Part shown: piece after piece, positions 56,116-64,000 of the stretch
How positions within the stretch are numbered: position 1 is the stretch's first letter
Layout: each line of letters begins with the position of its first letter
Assembly: GCA_019096065.1 (NCBI GenBank)
Contig: JAGUCH010000002.1
Span: 5,964,501 to 6,028,500, forward strand
Direction: 5' to 3'
Source: Paracyclopina nana
Taxonomy: Eukaryota > Arthropoda > Copepoda > Cyclopoida > Cyclopettidae
DNA length: 64,000 nucleotides
Program-made: the position numbers and the translations under genes
Notes under the pieces: generated by a model
The model's input: only the letters and a program-made list of their open reading frames with translations
Databases searched by the model: none
Told to the model about the DNA's origin: nothing

Positions 56116-56643
56116 TATATACTGTAATACGATTTCCTCGTGTTATAATTCAGTTTACCGATCCGGCTCAGCTCTTTTATACCACAGTTCTTTCCAAGCA
56201 ATATAGGGGATATTAACTACTTAACAGCCCTGGAATCAAATTTGAGGGATTTTAAGTAATTTAATTAATAAAAGAGAGGATTATCTTAGATTCGAACTTC
56301 AAACAGTTGGATCAGCATTCCAATACTCTAACCACTGAGCTATGGAAACATCATGAAAATTGCATGCTATGTATAGGACTTTATCATAATTTAAGCCAGA
56401 TAAAGAAATCAAAAAAAGTTAAGGAATGACACTTGTAAAATTACAGTCCTAGCAGGCTCGGGCCAGTAAAGCTTAACTCGTGTTCTTCCATTTTAAAATC
56501 CAACGGCCATACTTTATGATCCCAAGGTAGATATAAATCTATAAAATATCCCCCAAAATGCTTGGAAAGAGCTATATTATACAAGAGCCCAGTGTGATCG
56601 GTAAACTGAATTATAACAAGAGGAAATCGTATTACACTATATA
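56116..56643. mobile_element. Inverted-repeat element enclosing a tRNA-like sequence
   Basis: The arms 56116-56163 and 56597-56643 are near-perfect inverted copies (AATACGATTTCCTCGTGTTA against the complement of TAACAAGAGGAAATCGTATT). The ~430 bp between them include the tRNA-like sequence at 56278-56349 and no open frame. It could be a foldback or MITE that captured a tRNA gene, or a SINE caught between inverted copies. Confidence 0.6.
56278..56349 (-). pseudogene. tRNA-like sequence (Ser-GCT-like anticodon loop), probably tRNA pseudogene or SINE head
   Basis: On the minus strand the sequence has an A box (TAGCTCAGTGG), a good anticodon arm (TTGGA-ATGCTGA-TCCAA, anticodon position GCT) and a B box (GTTCGAATC). 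The acceptor stem halves do not pair, the T stem is broken, and the long variable arm of a real serine tRNA is missing, so a working tRNA is unlikely. The pol III promoter boxes are intact, which suits a SINE head. Confidence 0.55.
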
Positions 56644-56920
56644 AAATTCTAAAATAAAAATAAATAATTGATCTCCAATCCATCAAAGCTTTCCTATGAT
56701 ACGTATCTATTATTATGTCTAGTTCTGGTTCTCAAATCCGTTCCACAGACTTTCTCTTTCAAAGCGAGCAGAAATCTCTCAAAAAGAAGGCATGCCCAAG
56801 TCTATGCCTGGCACACCAACTATCAACGCAAAATGGCTAAGGTATGGACGTATGCATAGAAATACATGCCCACACATGGGCAAAAAATAAAATGTTTACC
56901 GAATTGAGAGAATATTAACT

Positions 56921-58825
56921 TTATTGTTTATTCTTAAGTTGCTCATTGATCCATGTTGACCCTTTGGTCTTTTCCAAGAATGAACAGCCCGGACTAGTTT
57001 TGACATGTTGAGACCAAGGATCACTCTGGTCACTCATGGCATTCCATCCACTGAGAACAATTTGGCAAACTGAGCACTGTACACAGTCGTTTAGTCCGAG
57101 GAAGAAAAATCCAGCTTCAGCCAAGGTTGTCACAGAAGGCACAGAAGCATCCCCTTCAGAGTAAGGCCAGTCCTCACTAAAAGTGTCCACTCTGTCCTGA
57201 ATTTCTTGTTCAATCTGCTTTTGTCTCTCTTTCTGCTTTCTCCACTGACTGGCCAAAGTTGGCTTTCTGCTTCTTTGCCCACCAACCTTGGGGATTTTGG
57301 CATCTTCAGGCACATTGTATTGGAGCTGGGGCGGGGGCACTATCACTTGCTTCTGTGTTTTTCTCATAGAACCTGGACCATGGGTGATCATGACAGGTAA
57401 AGGAGACTTAAGAGTACCATGAGTGTCATGAGTGTCATGAGACTTTTCAGGTATTTGCAGAGTGACATGCTTTTTAGGAGAAGGCTTGGGTCTGCTATCC
57501 TCTTCATGATAGACTGGTTCAAAATAGCTCTGAATCTCTGAGTCAGAGTCATGTGTTACCTCATCTGAAGTCTCCAGTAAAACAGACAGCTTGGATCTAG
57601 GTTTGGGCTCCTCAATCCTAACTTCCTTTGGAGGGCTTGGTGAAGGCACCTTGGCCACTATGGGTTGTTCAATTATTGTAGCTTTTTGCATCAATGAAGC
57701 CTCTTCCAAGACAATGGCTTGCTTTATATCCATTTTCAGATCAATTTTAGCCTCCTTGGCAACAGATTTGGGCTCATCAGGGATAATATGAATGTCCGCC
57801 TGCTTGGGCTGAATGTCAATTGGCTCAGTGCTCTTTGAAGGGGAAGGAGTTTTCTTAAGGATGGATCTGAGTGGTGACTTTCCCACATTGCTAAGGCTGG
57901 GAGGATGGTCAAGTCTTCTAGATTCTGGGCTATTATTGCCAAAGTCAACTTCTTCCTGCCTCACCAATTTCTGTATTCTTACTGGACTGCTGGTTTGCAT
58001 CGGCGACTGAGGTAAGTGATCAGTGCTCGCTTTTGGGCATTGCTCTCCATGAGGCTCTTTGGCTTCCAAAGCTGCCTTGCTGGCATTATTCTTTGCTGAT
58101 ACATGAGAAAAAGTAGGTTCGTTGGATAGAACTACAGCCGCTGCCACAGTCATGGAGTCAACCAGAACAGCTTCCACTGCATCTTCAGGAACCCTCTTTT
58201 TCTCCTTGGCGGCAGCGGAGTTTGACTTTTTGGAAGATGCACTTGTGGAGGTAGTCGTGCCTGAAGAGCCAAATAGGTTGGGTATGCTTACTGGCAGCGT
58301 GGGAAATCTCATCAGAGGGCTGGCAATGTCGGATGACTTCTCCACTCCACTAAGGAGCACAGCAGGCTTGTAGCACCTGGATTCTACTTTTGGCTCCCTT
58401 TTCACTGCACTGATGGTAGGTGGCTGGGATGGTTCTTTGGGAGGCGTGGGTTCTTTATGCACCACAGGTTCCCGTATTAGAGGGGGACTTGGTACCCTAG
58501 GCATAAAGGTAATCCGTGGTGGAGTGGGCAGCCTTGCTGAAATGGGTGGAGTGTGAGGTTTAATGTCCTCTGCACAATCGTCCCAATCCTCTTCGTCAAG
58601 ATCGGTTTCATCCTCGTCCTCTCCTTCCACGTAACTGCTACCATCATCGCTCTCAGTGCCATCGTAGAATGGAATGTCTCCAGGCTTGTATTTTGGCTTG
58701 ACATCGTTTAAGAAGTCAGTGGCTGCAGTCTCAAGGGCTGAGGCAGCCGTGTCACTGCCCCTCTCTTTGAGCACTTCAATCAGCCTTTGGAGTTTGAGCG
58801 TATCACTTCGCGTTCTGTAGGCCAT
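56921..58825 (-). CDS. Large protein with a C-terminal BIR domain
   Basis: A single exon of 634 residues from the ATG at 58825 (MAYRTRSDTLKLQRLIEVLK); the frame is open for 29 codons upstream without another ATG, so an upstream exon is possible. The N-terminal ~60 residues are helical, followed by an acidic patch (EDEDETDLDEEDWDD) and ~370 residues of low-complexity Ser/Pro/Lys sequence. The last ~85 residues are a BIR zinc fold: RVDTFSEDWPYSEGD, AGFFFLGLNDCVQCSVC, DPWSQHVKTSPGCSFL, with the CX2C...H...C ligands present. A single BIR at the end of a long protein is not the IAP layout (no RING, no UBA); single-BIR survivin-type proteins work in cell division rather than caspase control. The exact orthologue is not recognised. 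Confidence 0.72.
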   Translation of the reverse strand: MAYRTRSDTLKLQRLIEVLKERGSDTAASALETAATDFLNDVKPKYKPGDIPFYDGTESDDGSSYVEGEDEDETDLDEEDWDDCAEDIKPHTPPISARLPTPPRITFMPRVPSPPLIREPVVHKEPTPPKEPSQPPTISAVKREPKVESRCYKPAVLLSGVEKSSDIASPLMRFPTLPVSIPNLFGSSGTTTSTSASSKKSNSAAAKEKKRVPEDAVEAVLVDSMTVAAAVVLSNEPTFSHVSAKNNASKAALEAKEPHGEQCPKASTDHLPQSPMQTSSPVRIQKLVRQEEVDFGNNSPESRRLDHPPSLSNVGKSPLRSILKKTPSPSKSTEPIDIQPKQADIHIIPDEPKSVAKEAKIDLKMDIKQAIVLEEASLMQKATIIEQPIVAKVPSPSPPKEVRIEEPKPRSKLSVLLETSDEVTHDSDSEIQSYFEPVYHEEDSRPKPSPKKHVTLQIPEKSHDTHDTHGTLKSPLPVMITHGPGSMRKTQKQVIVPPPQLQYNVPEDAKIPKVGGQRSRKPTLASQWRKQKERQKQIEQEIQDRVDTFSEDWPYSEGDASVPSVTTLAEAGFFFLGLNDCVQCSVCQIVLSGWNAMSDQSDPWSQHVKTSPGCSFLEKTKGSTWINEQLKNKQ

Positions 58826-58954
58826 ATCTTGTATATCACAGCATTTGTTCTCTCGATGTGAGATAGCCTGACACTGAGCGCTGCTCAGCTTTCTTTTCGG
58901 CTTTTTGTCCAAGGAGATCAGGCAAGCCCAACTTTAGTTATGGGCTGTTGAGTG

Positions 58955-59587
58955 ATGCTGCAGCAGTTGTATAGTAGGCAGCACAATGTCCCCACTCGAG
59001 CTTGGAGAAATTTCGAATTATATCAAAAGCATGTCACTCTAGATGTGTCCTTGTCATTTTTTAGCAGGCAGCCTCAAGCAAGTCACCTTCATCCCTCAAT
59101 GACTTTTTTCCGTCTATGCAGTTGCTCTCTGCCTGGCAATTCTGTCACAACGATAATTTTCTTGGTTTAGCTGAGCTCGAAGAGCCAAAACAACTTTGCA
59201 ACCTTGATGCTTCATTGAATCTGTCATTCTGAGTTACATGGGATTTTTTGCCTTTCTTTTTGCCCCCCAAGGGACAGTTTTAGTAGTATGTTGGAACAAG
59301 CGGTCATTGGAGGCGATAAATTTGGGAAAGTGCATCAAAAATTGCTGTGCTCACGCGTTGTCCGTCACGAGAATCGCCTCAGACAGTTGCTACACAAAGA
59401 CTCTCTACATGATTTTCAATTCTGGGAAAGACCCAACGCAGCTAGGTGGGAAAAGAGCGCGCATGTGTCACTTCTTGACCCTCCGAATTTTTCAAGGCTA
59501 CAGTTAATTAAATCAAAGTACAAATCACTACATAGAATTTTCTATGAGATGATATCACAGAAACCTACCCTATCGCAAATAGGGTGA
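58955..59587 (+). other. Possible short divergent gene, unresolved
   Basis: About 130 bp from the BIR gene start, on the other strand, frames with some gene-like character follow one another: 58955-59170 (MLQQLYSRQHNVPTRAWRNF...), a frame from an acceptor-like TTTTTTAG at about 59062 to a TGA near 59231 (QAASSKSPSSLNDFFPSMQL...), and one at ~59288-59587. I could not join them with convincing splice sites and recognise no family. They may be parts of one small gene or chance frames. Confidence 0.2.
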
Positions 59588-60061
59588 TAATAGAAGAGGC
59601 ATATTCAGGCTGGTGGTGAGAGGCATTTTTGGTTGGTCGCGCTCTGCTGTGCGTTGGGAGGCAATAACTAAAAGTGTTCATAATCTCTGTTCTGATTTAA
59701 TGCTGAATTGGTTTCACAGAAGAAACGAACCCTACTCACCATTTTAAGCTTTTCACTTATATTGAACACCTATTTTTCATCATTAAGAATCAAAGATTTT
59801 GCCAATTTTTGCAAGAACTATTTGCAAAATTGCTACTTTAAGGCTTGTGTTTTCCCAGTTTTTCCGTGCCAGTACAACAACTATAGTATGGCAATCATGA
59901 TTACCAGAAAATTTTGTTTCCTCAACTTATTACAAGTAATGGCTAATTTGCTGACAAATTGGCCATTTTTATTGAATCCACACCAGATGAACTTGTTTGT
60001 TTTGAACTCACACAGAGCAGAGCTACAAAAAGTAAGGCTATTTCTTCTGATTTGATCCATC

Positions 60062-61149
60062 ATGCTCAGGTCTGGATATGATGTGAAACATGATCCAAAA
60101 TTCCTTTCTTTGCCATTTTGTTCCCAACAATTCCAAAAACGTTTTGTATATCAAAGCTGCACTGAACTGATCGTCGGCGAAAAATTTGAGCTGACTGACC
60201 TTAAAGTATTGAAAGTGCTGGGCACTTTTGTTGATTTGATGAGAGGACGCAAAGGAAATCCCATCGCGTCTAAGCTTTTACCTTTCAAATGTATGGCCTT
60301 ATAAGAAAGATTGACGGGCTTCGTAACCGTGGAAAAAGCCTTTACGGACTTGCAAAACTTAATTGAGCCTTTCATGTAGCAGCACAGTGACACTATGGAC
60401 CCTGAAAATGTCATGGGTTTTCTGGCTTTGGCATTACTAGAGATAAAAATCCCAGCTCGAGTTTTTATGGTGACACTGGCTATACTGTTCAACAATATGA
60501 TCGATTTATTCTCTGCTGGGATGGAAACAGAATCCTCGTGGACCGTCTTATACATGCTTCATTAGCCCGAAATTCAAGCCAAAGTTCACGCCGAGATTGA
60601 TTCAATAAGCATAGCATACTTACTCAATATGACACGATGACATTCACGATGTTTATTAGGTTGTTGGAAAGGACCGACACCCCACATTATCTGATAAGCC
60701 CAAGCTTCACTTTACGAATGCTAGCTGTTCTCCATGAAAGCTTTCGAGTCACAAGTTTTCTACCCACATTTCGCAACTGCTAATGTCTCGCTTTAAAGCT
60801 ACGTCATTCACCAAAAAGGGACGGTTGTCTTACCTCGAGCCTCTATCACATGATGCACGACCCCAAACACTTCGAGCCTACGGAAAATTCGCACAGATTC
60901 AGCAAAGAGAGTGGACAGTTTGTCCTTGACGAAAGAGTTATTCCCTTCAGCTCTGGAAAGAGATACTGCCTCGGCCAAGCTCTGGCTGAAAAGGAATTTT
61001 TCCTCTTCTTTGCAAATCTCGAGCAACAATTTGAGTTCTGCAAGGTTCCAGGCCCGACACTGCCAAGCTACAAGATTGATGAGGTTCCAGTCCGAGGAAT
61101 TTTGAGGAATGCTCCATTTTTTGAAGTGATCATCAAGGAGCGAAAATAA
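60062..61149 (+). pseudogene. Cytochrome P450 pseudogene (CYP2-clan-like)
   Basis: The order of P450 landmarks is preserved: a mid-domain part (LIVGEKFELTDLKVLKVLG), I-helix (DLFSAGMETESSWTVLYML, canonical AGTETT), PEIQAKVHAEID, K-helix ExxR (HESFR, at 60736-60747), KGTVVLPRA, DPKHFEPTE, and the heme loop FSSGKRYCLG (60946-60975) with the L-helix after it. It is broken by frameshifts between these parts and by in-frame stops (TAG at 60563 after YMLH; TAA near 60793). The N-terminal membrane anchor was not found. No introns seem to separate the later parts, so the copy may be partly processed. It is probably non-functional. The flank at 59855-60110 is duplicated around the BEL element. Confidence 0.85.
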
Positions 61150-62253
61150 AACTGTCGGGAAAAGCATTAAAATTCTTGCTACGGAGCGTCCAGCTTCAAT
61201 CAAGCTAGAATAGGCATTAATTATACGAGATTAGCTTCAGCCACTTTTTTACTGCGCGAGCTTCGTTCGCCCGGGTCATTAATATTTGTCACTGTCCACT
61301 CTCCCTATGAAGGATAACTTTCGTGGAGCTTCAACTTACATCTACTCACATGATATGGTCAACTTAGTGTAATTTTTTTTTGCAAAATATACCCCTTTTG
61401 CGCTCTTCCTGTTGCCTTACATTTATATTTCAATTGACCTACATGTTGATAGTAAATGAGCAGCGACTCTTGAACGCCACGAGAGAAATGGCCAAAAAAT
61501 GCCCAAGTCTAAGTGCTCGATTTCATGCAATCCATTCAAGCAAAAAAAGCTGCATTCTTTGTCAGCAATAATTCTACAAAAATTGCGCAGCTTGCAAATG
61601 CTGAGCTGGGGCCTAAACATGAGAGTGCAACATAATTTTATTATTATTATTATTAAGCAGGTTAAGTGAATCCTTTTTTTTCAGCTTATTACTAAAGCTA
61701 AGGTAGCTCACGGAGGTTTACGTACATCTTTTAAATACGAGTTCGAGTAGGGGAAAGTATTGATTTCAAAAGCGCAGAGAGCCATGTAAAAATTCTTCTT
61801 GGAAATGAGACGGCCGCGTTTATCTAGAACAAAGACTTGAAGCAAATTTTTCTCCAGAAATGTAGCCGTCGAAATTCCTTACTTTGTCCTCTCGCTTTAA
61901 TCACTACTATTTTTAAGGTCGGATATCCCAGCTATCAATTTTCACTTTTGACATTCTTTTGGCTAACTTTAATGGCATCAGTAATTTGTCAACAATGCCA
62001 ATTTGAACGGTCTCTAACTATAATGACTCTTTGCAAAACATTCAGAGGAAAGAAGTGCAGTACACGAAGCTTGAAACTGTATTTTGACACTACCCATCGA
62101 AAATAATGATTTTCAAAGGTGTTACCAAAAACTTCTCAACAAATCTATCGTAGGGTTCTTGATATTCCTCCGCGTAGTAGCACGAAGTCGCGGAGGAATA
62201 TCATTAAATCGTGATGTCGTTGAGCAAGGTATAGAAAACAGTTTTTCGTGAAT
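61150..62253. other. Intergenic, low information
   Basis: No gene is recognised. A short (ATT)n microsatellite lies at 61640-61656. A local inverted pair is seen near 62166-62203 (TATTCCTCCGCG ... CGCGGAGGAATATC), a possible hairpin of ~12 bp stem. The frames are short and AT-rich. Confidence 0.4.
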
Positions 62254-62511
62254 TCAATGATAAACTCGCCTTCCAACCGGTTTGCTTTTCCTCAGATGCA
62301 ATGCAATGACCAGGTAAGAAATTCCGCTAAATATGGCTAACAAGTAGAGCACGAAGATTGTAGATCTCACCTTTAAGACGGAGGCTTGAATTTTGCCAAA
62401 GCCACCCAACTGTCTATGCCTTACTTGCCTTTGTACAGTCAGGAATGCACGTAAGAGGTAGCGCTGATTGCTGAGTGCTAACCCAATCGCCTTACGCAGC
62501 TCCGTGCTCAT
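62254..62511 (-). CDS. Small single-pass membrane protein
   Basis: An 85-residue frame from an ATG at 62511 (MSTELRKAIGLALSNQRYLL). The first half is a basic amphipathic helix, followed by one hydrophobic segment (STIFVLYLLAIFSGISYLVI) and a short basic tail (RKSKPVGRRVYH). The composition is protein-like, and the basic flanks suggest a mitochondrial or ER membrane protein, but I know no family match. It may be one exon of a longer gene: the minus-strand sequence upstream of the ATG was not resolved. Confidence 0.4.
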   Translation of the reverse strand: MSTELRKAIGLALSNQRYLLRAFLTVQRQVRHRQLGGFGKIQASVLKVRSTIFVLYLLAIFSGISYLVIALHLRKSKPVGRRVYH

Positions 62512-63250
62512 CGAGCTCAGCTCAACTGGATCTGAAAGCGCCGCTGAGTAAATGATCGGAGAGCCTTCTCAGCTTCTCAGTGAGGCAAGAAACTCTCGAG
62601 TCCTGATTGTTGTTTCAGAGCGTATTTACTAAATACCGCACCCAAACGCAACGCACACTACTAAACACGCACACTACTAAATACCGCACACAGCTGCGGT
62701 AATACGCACAAAGTATTTGAAAAAATTAAACTTACAAATATTATAAAATGCACATTAACATACAATTATTCTAAAAAGTTGCAAAATTTCCCAAAATGGT
62801 AGTAGGTAGGCACAAAAAGGAGCCAGCTTATATCTTCACCAAAAATAAAATGTTAAAAACTGATTTCCACAGTTAGAAAACAACCCGTTTTTGCCACAAG
62901 AGTTTGAGTGGTTTCAGCATGCCACTATGAAAATTCCCCCAAACGGCCAACCTTTAATCGACAATGTTCACCAATTTGTGCATAAATGCTATTTAAACTA
63001 TCTGCTTCCTCCATTACAGATGCACATCTACTTTTCTAGAGACCGTTATCATCATTGATTACGTACGTTTTTGTTTACTTTTTGTTAGATAACCCAAAAT
63101 CAAGGACTCTACTTTTGACCTTCTGGCCTATGGAAAGGCTCTGAAAGCCAGCAAATATTTTTGAAAGGTCATGCCAAAACCCGATTCATTTTTCTTACAT
63201 TAGCTTTAACACATTCTTACTAATTTTGTGAGTGCTTCTCTAAAATTAAT
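62512..63250. other. Intergenic with a foldback-terminal-like repeat
   Basis: At 62624-62712 the words ACTAAATACCGCACCCAAAC and ACTACTAAATACCGCACACA repeat and resemble the arm of the element at 36990-37980 (ACTAAATACTGCCCACAATC). This suggests a diverged terminal fragment of the same family. The rest is AT-rich with nothing recognised. Confidence 0.35.
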
Positions 63251-64000
63251 TTATTGAAACTTTTTAGAGGCTCCTGTGTGGGATTTTTTCAAGTATGCAT
63301 GATAGTAGAATGAGCCGAAAAAATAAATCATTGACAAGGCATACAAGATTGACCATGAGCAGAAATTGTGCTTGGCAAATCCAACCAAACCATGGACCAA
63401 GTCAATCAAGAACTGGATGATTTGGGCTTCTGTCAGCCTTTTCTTCCACGAGGGCTGAATGCCAATTGCAGTCAAACCATAGTAAAGGTATAAGAATACA
63501 TGAATCTAGTCCAAAAAAGTAAGTTCTGTTTGTGATTTAATGCTAGTTTCAAGGAATTTTTGCATACCAGTGCATTGAGCATCAAGGGCATTGCAAAAGC
63601 AGCCCAAGCATATTTTCGATACCCCATTTCAGACAAAATGAGCATGGAGGCATGATGGTAGACGTGCAGAGTAGACACTTGTCTGAACCTATGCCTCAGC
63701 ACCATAAATACAGTGTCCGTAAGCTCCACGATCTTTGTGATCCAGTAGACAAAGTAGACCTTTCTCAGGATAGGATCTGGGGTCTTGTCAAACAAACTAT
63801 CAGCCCTGGCAAGGCTATACATGAATCCAATAAAGCAAAATACATTGACTAAGCTGATTACAATGTTGTAGACGAACAGAACCTTAAGCAGACCCACAGT
63901 CGATTAGAGTTTATAAGGGTGATAAAGTTTTACCTTAGGTAATTGAATTTCAGCAACATACTTCTTCCATTTGTAGCAAAATGAGGCGAACGTCAGGTAC
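63251..64000 (-). CDS. ELOVL very-long-chain fatty acid elongase, C-terminal exons (partial)
   Basis: Three exons are in the window, complement(join(63251..63505,63568..63882,63934..>64000)), about 212 residues; the 5' part lies beyond the right edge. The joins keep frame: CCTAAG|GTAAAA ... GCTTAAG|GTT and GCACTG|GTATGC ... GACTAG|ATT. Family motifs: KIVELTDTVFMVLRH (KxxExxDT), the catalytic histidine box HVYHHAS (HxxHH), and NALIHVFLYLYYGL (NxxxHxxMYxYY). Several membrane helices are seen, and a Lys-rich C-terminus (LKKSHTGASKKFQ) may serve ER retrieval. The enzyme condenses malonyl-CoA with fatty acyl-CoA in the ER membrane. The variant histidine box (HVYHH) is common in the ELOVL1/4/7 branch of arthropods, so very-long-chain substrates are likely. 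Confidence 0.9.

Noticed and set aside
56278-56349. Functional tRNA-Ser(GCT)
   Set aside because: Acceptor and T stems do not pair and the long variable arm of serine tRNAs is missing.
59238-59587. Two overlapping frames of ~90-100 codons as a gene
   Set aside because: Neither has a recognisable domain, and neither links to neighbours through good splice sites; kept only as part of a low-confidence entry.

Overview
The window is eukaryotic nuclear DNA. Its genes are split by many very short introns (about 45-110 bp) with GT-AG borders, apart from one GC-AG intron. The gene set is animal: a fibulin end, a Ly6/UPAR protein, a class-2 secreted semaphorin, a KLHL2/3 kelch protein, a DEG/ENaC channel, GCLC, CCDC22, WDR11, ARFRP1 and an ELOVL. 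The secreted Ig-bearing Sema2, the BEL/Pao retrotransposon, the CYP2-clan P450 remnant and the LNR-tailed trypsin fit an arthropod, probably a small-genome crustacean or a related lineage. The species cannot be fixed from sequence alone, and all exon models are read by eye from splice consensus and reading frame.

Layout. 1-17100 is a compact gene block: fibulin end (+), Ly6 protein (-), TTC39 (+), trypsin-LNR protease (+), a 1.96-kb non-coding gap, an MFS transporter (+), a leucine-rich-repeat protein (-), Sema2 (-) and KLHL2/3 (+). 17101-25947 is a multi-zinc-finger locus on the minus strand, split by a ~6.1-kb foldback transposon (18018-24119) made almost wholly of nested direct and inverted repeats. 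26766-36509 is a complete 9.7-kb BEL/Pao element on the minus strand. Its 193-bp LTRs look identical, its 2,039-codon gag-pol is intact, and it carries an unusual second long ORF where an envelope gene would sit. 36510-38379 holds a second, smaller foldback family.

38380-55079 is a second compact block: MPPE1 with a small membrane-protein ORF joined to it by an ATGA overlap (-), GCLC (+), a membrane-anchored kelch protein (-), a DEG/ENaC subunit (+), mitochondrial prolyl-tRNA synthetase (-), CCDC22 (+), WDR11 (-) and ARFRP1 (-). 55080-56920 holds small inverted-repeat elements, one enclosing a tRNA-like sequence. 56921-64000 holds a large BIR-domain protein (-), a broken P450 gene (+), a small membrane protein (-) and the 3' exons of an ELOVL elongase (-).

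The genes do not form one pathway. Several are housekeeping factors of membrane traffic and organelles: WDR11 and ARFRP1 (both trans-Golgi), CCDC22 (endosomal recycling), MPPE1 (GPI-anchor remodelling), ELOVL, and mitochondrial ProRS. The most unusual items are the BEL element's second ORF (zinc knuckles plus a possible 3'-5' exonuclease-like fold), the giant foldback element splitting the zinc-finger gene, and two overlapping-ORF arrangements (upstream of MPPE1 and of WDR11) that look bicistronic.
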